Shown here piece after piece: positions 6,090 through 8,412 of a stretch of 8,412 nucleotides of DNA. The position numbers and the translations under genes are program-made. The number at the start of each line of letters is the position of its first letter. Position 1 is the first letter of the stretch. Source of the DNA: Micrococcales bacterium UBA3913 (GTDB lineage Bacteria > Actinomycetota > Actinomycetes > Actinomycetales > Microbacteriaceae); the NCBI GenBank assembly GCA_002391425.1, contig DGEZ01000146.1, forward strand, positions 1-8,412. Direction: 5' to 3'. The notes under the pieces are model-generated. The model did not search any database and was not told where the DNA came from. It saw only the letters and a list, made by a program, of their open reading frames with translations.

Positions 6090-6908
6090 GTCCGTGACCA
6101 CGGTGGCGCCGGCGGAGAATCTATCGAGCTCGGCGTCCGCGAGCACCGTGGTCGGGAACGGCCCGGACGCCATCTGCCGGGCGAGCCGGGCGCGATCGAC
6201 GGAGGTGGCGCCGGCCTGAAACACCACATTGCCGAACCGGCGCCCCTTGAGCACACCCGGCTCCGCCGTGGCCAGCACATGCGGGAACACGTACCGCAGG
6301 GTGGCTGCCTGCGATCGCACGAACCGCAGCGCGTCCCCGTCCGCCGCGTTCGTGATTACGACGCCGGTGGGGGAGAGCAGGTCGCGCAGCTGCTCGAAGA
6401 ACTCGGCACTCGTAACATGGGCGGGCGTGCGAGCGCCAGAGAAAACATCCACGACAATCACGTCGATGTGCCCGCGCAGACCGCTGGGCAGATGCCCAAG
6501 GGTTTCGCGAGCATCCCCGTACCGGATGCGTATCGAGGCGTCCCGCGGCAGGGGGAGTGCCTCCCGTACGAGCTCGACGAGTGCAGGTTCGAACTCGACG
6601 ACCTGCTGGCGGGACCCGGGCCGCGTGGCGGCGACGTAGCGCGGGATGCTCAGCGCCCCCGCCCCCAGGTGGAGCGCCGTCATCGGCTCCCGGGCGGCAG
6701 CGGCGGCGTCGATCAGGTGAGCGATGCGCTGCATGTACTCGAAGAACAGTTCGTCCGGGTGCTCCCGGTACACGTGAGACTGTGCGGTGCCATCCACGCG
6801 CAGCTCAAAGCCATCGGGCGAGTACGGGTCCGGCACGATCTCCGCCACAGCACCCGTGGACAGGCGACGCCGCCACTGCGGTTCTGGGGTGCGGGTTCGG
6901 CGGCTCAC
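6045..6908 (-). CDS. Spermidine synthase-like (methyltransferase-fold) protein
   Basis: The 287-residue protein (from GTG 6908) has the polyamine synthase/Rossmann methyltransferase fold. Visible segments: DGTAQSHVYREHPDELFFEYMQR(about 40-61), equivalent to the DGxxQ...YHE substrate segment of SpeE; the Gly-rich nucleoside site LHLGAGALSIPRYVAA (79-94); acidic VVEFEPALV (103-111); GDARETL (131-137); and DVIVVDVFSGARTPAHV (149-165). True spermidine synthases have a D-x-T/S-D-P-x-G-P-A motif at the last position and Tyr-His-Glu in the first; both are absent here. It is therefore unlikely to be a classical putrescine aminopropyltransferase; its substrate is unknown. The open frame continues to 7136, but that would run across the start of the divergent helicase gene and adds low-quality sequence; GTG 6908 gives the usual family N-terminus, though only a distant AGGG precedes it. 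The C-terminus (SPPPPKGLF) is encoded over a strong hairpin. No transmembrane segments, unlike the longer membrane-fused relatives. Confidence 0.8.
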   Translation of the reverse strand: MSRRTRTPEPQWRRRLSTGAVAEIVPDPYSPDGFELRVDGTAQSHVYREHPDELFFEYMQRIAHLIDAAAAAREPMTALHLGAGALSIPRYVAATRPGSRQQVVEFEPALVELVREALPLPRDASIRIRYGDARETLGHLPSGLRGHIDVIVVDVFSGARTPAHVTSAEFFEQLRDLLSPTGVVITNAADGDALRFVRSQAATLRYVFPHVLATAEPGVLKGRRFGNVVFQAGATSVDRARLARQMASGPFPTTVLADAELDRFSAGATVVTDAAAVMSPPPPKGLF

Positions 6909-6995
6909 ATGACGATTGTGCCCTACGGCGCTGTGACAATGAACAAAACTCGGCGGGACACGGAGCGGGCGGTGCGCAGTGTCACCGGCAGCGAC

Positions 6996-7001
6996 TACCA
7001 T
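6996..7001 (+). promoter_or_regulatory. Possible -10 box of the helicase gene, consistent with a leaderless mRNA
   Basis: TACCAT fits TAnnnT and ends 8 nt before the GTG at 7010, so transcription would start at or within a base or two of the start codon. No Shine-Dalgarno is seen before that GTG (only GGA, 3 nt away) and no clear -35 is seen. The rest of the 101-bp divergent spacer 6909-7009 shows no other clear signal. Confidence 0.3.
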
Positions 7002-7009
7002 CTGGACAA

Positions 7010-8412
7010 GTGTCAGGAAGAATAGAGGATGCGCACGCACTCGGCGCGCACGCAGCAGAAGCTCTCTCTCCTGCGTTCCCCCGGCGAGCCGCGTGGGGCA
7101 CGGCCGAGAAGCTGCGCACCTGGCAGGTTGAGGCACTCACCGCCTACTTCGAGCACGAACCGAAGGACTTCCTCGCCGCCGCCACTCCGGGCGCGGGCAA
7201 GACGACTTTCTCGCTACGTCTGGCCACAGAACTGCTGCAGCGCGGCACCGTCGCCCAGCTCGTCATCGTGGTCCCCACCGAGCACCTCAAGAAGCAGTGG
7301 GCGGATGCCGCCCACCGCGTGGGCATCCCCCTGAACCCGAGATTCCGCAACGCCGAGCACAGCTACGGCAGCGAGTTCCGCGGCATCGTGGTCACCTACG
7401 CCCAGGTGGCGGCCGCTCCCGAGGTAATCCGCCGGATTGTGACAGAACGGCCGACGCTCGCGATCCTCGACGAGATACACCACGGCGGAGACGCGCTCAG
7501 CTGGGGCGACGGGATCCGGGTCGCGTGTGAGCCGGCGACGCGCCGCCTCGCGCTGACGGGAACCCCGTTCCGGTCCGATACGGCGCCCATCCCGTTCGTC
7601 ACCTACCTGCCCGACCGGCAGGGCGTCCGGGTGTCGCAGACCGATTACGCCTACGGCTACGGGCGGGCGCTGCGCGACGGCGTGGTGCGCCCCGTCGTGT
7701 TCCTGTCCTACGCCGGCACCATGCGCTGGCGCACGCGTCAGGGCGAGGAGTGGGAGGCGACCCTCGGCCAGGACGACACGAAGGACGTCACCGCGCAGGC
7801 GTGGCGCGCGGCGCTCGACCCGGACGGGGACTGGATCCCGCAGGTGCTGACCGCCGCCGACCGGCGGCTCACCGAGGTCCGGCATTCGGTCCCGGACGCC
7901 GGGGGGCTCGTCATCGCCACGGACCAGACCGCGGCGCGGGCCTATGCTCGCATCCTCACCGGCATCACCGGCCAGGAGCCGACGCTCGTGCTCAGCGACG
8001 AGAAGGCGTCCAGCGACCGCATCGCCCGGTTCTCCGAGAGCGACGACCGCTGGATGGTCGCGGTGCGCATGGTGTCGGAGGGCGTCGACGTGCCCCGGCT
8101 GTCGGTCGGGGTGTACGCGACGAGCGCCTCCACCCCGCTGTTCTTCGCGCAGGCCATCGGCCGCTTCGTCCGGGCCCGGCGCCGCGGTGAGTTGGCGTCG
8201 ATCTTCCTGCCGAGCGTCCCGCAGCTCCTCGGGCTCGCGGCCGAGCTCGAGCGCGAGCGGGATCACGCGCTCGACCGGCCGTCGGAGGGCGGCGAACTGC
8301 TCGACGACCAGCTCGTCGAGCGTGCCGGGCAGCAGGATGCCGCATCGGCGGATCTGCTGGACGAGTACGAGTGGACGGCGCTCGGATCGGTCGCGACCTT
8401 CGAGAAGGTGCT
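7010..8412 (+). CDS. DEAD/DEAH-type superfamily 2 helicase, 5' part (runs off window end)
   Basis: The frame is open from GTG 7010 to the last base, giving 467 complete codons with no stop. It is an SF2 helicase with motifs in order: SPAFPRRAAWGTAEKLRTWQ with Q39 (Q-motif-like RxWQ); Walker A ATPGAGKTT (58-66, K64); motif Ia VVPTEHLKKQW; DEIH at 154-157 (Walker B/motif II); TGTP at 183-186 (motif III), followed by FRSD; then the second RecA lobe with GGLVIATDQ, MVSEGVDVP (354-362, motif V) and QAIGRFVRARRRG (381-393, motif VI with Arg385 and Arg388). It belongs to a well-conserved actinobacterial helicase family of roughly 550-600 residues, so about the last fifth is missing. Likely ATP-driven nucleic acid remodelling; the exact pathway (repair or other) is not known to me. 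GTG 7010 is the only usable start: no ATG, GTG or TTG occurs in frame between it and the conserved SPAFPRR segment, nor nearby upstream. ATG 7029, behind a good AGGAAG, is out of frame. Confidence 0.9.
   Translation, partial: MSGRIEDAHALGAHAAEALSPAFPRRAAWGTAEKLRTWQVEALTAYFEHEPKDFLAAATPGAGKTTFSLRLATELLQRGTVAQLVIVVPTEHLKKQWADAAHRVGIPLNPRFRNAEHSYGSEFRGIVVTYAQVAAAPEVIRRIVTERPTLAILDEIHHGGDALSWGDGIRVACEPATRRLALTGTPFRSDTAPIPFVTYLPDRQGVRVSQTDYAYGYGRALRDGVVRPVVFLSYAGTMRWRTRQGEEWEATLGQDDTKDVTAQAWRAALDPDGDWIPQVLTAADRRLTEVRHSVPDAGGLVIATDQTAARAYARILTGITGQEPTLVLSDEKASSDRIARFSESDDRWMVAVRMVSEGVDVPRLSVGVYATSASTPLFFAQAIGRFVRARRRGELASIFLPSVPQLLGLAAELERERDHALDRPSEGGELLDDQLVERAGQQDAASADLLDEYEWTALGSVATFEKV

Noticed and set aside
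6279..7025. 248-codon plus-strand frame opposite the SpeE-like gene
   Set aside because: It is antisense to conserved SpeE-like motifs. Only its last 28 codons lie outside and are mentioned as a possible leader frame; they have no Shine-Dalgarno.
6909..7136. 76-residue N-terminal extension of the SpeE-like protein
   Set aside because: It would overlap the divergent helicase gene by more than 120 bp, and the added sequence does not resemble the family.
7214..8266. 350-codon minus-strand frame opposite the helicase gene
   Set aside because: It lies antisense to all helicase motifs, has composition typical of shadow frames, and no recognisable domain.

Overview
The window comes from a high-GC Gram-positive bacterium, almost certainly an actinobacterium (Actinomycetota). 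The evidence is GC-rich coding sequence on both strands, frequent GTG starts, and gene families typical of that phylum: a DUF501 protein, an NYN/OST-HTH protein, a spermidine-synthase-like methyltransferase-fold protein and a conserved actinobacterial SF2 helicase. A full-length bifunctional AdhE next to a type II NADH dehydrogenase suggests a facultatively anaerobic, fermenting member, perhaps Actinomycetaceae-like. The genus cannot be fixed from this sequence alone.

Layout, left to right. The 3' part of a DUF501 gene (1-449, +) overlaps by 4 bp, stop against stop, a convergent gene for a NYN-domain putative nuclease with a C-terminal OST-HTH/LOTUS domain (446-1309, -). A 146-bp divergent spacer follows, then a type II NADH dehydrogenase-like flavoprotein (1456-2847, +). 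A 420-bp intergenic region (2848-3267) holds a perfect 17-bp inverted repeat, two or three CRISPR-like repeats at 60-61 bp spacing, and the promoter/leader region of adhE. The adhE gene (3268-6027, +) encodes a complete acetaldehyde-CoA/alcohol dehydrogenase with all visible catalytic and metal-binding residues. It converges on a SpeE-like gene (6045-6908, -), with two hairpins at the junction. A 101-bp divergent spacer then leads to a DEAD/DEAH-type SF2 helicase (7010 to beyond the window end, +), which is read from a GTG start and is open to the last base.

Functionally, the central pair (NADH dehydrogenase and AdhE) both oxidise NADH: one passes electrons to the quinone pool, the other to acetyl-CoA/acetaldehyde with ethanol as the product. 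The flanking genes look like ordinary chromosomal housekeeping or conserved-hypothetical genes. No cas genes, transposase, integrase, tRNA or rRNA were recognised. The least ordinary part is the intergenic region 2848-3267, where the repeat geometry (29-nt unit, 32-nt spacer, 7-bp stem with 4-nt loop) matches a type I-E CRISPR but is decayed and has no cas genes in view. No clear new multi-gene system was found.
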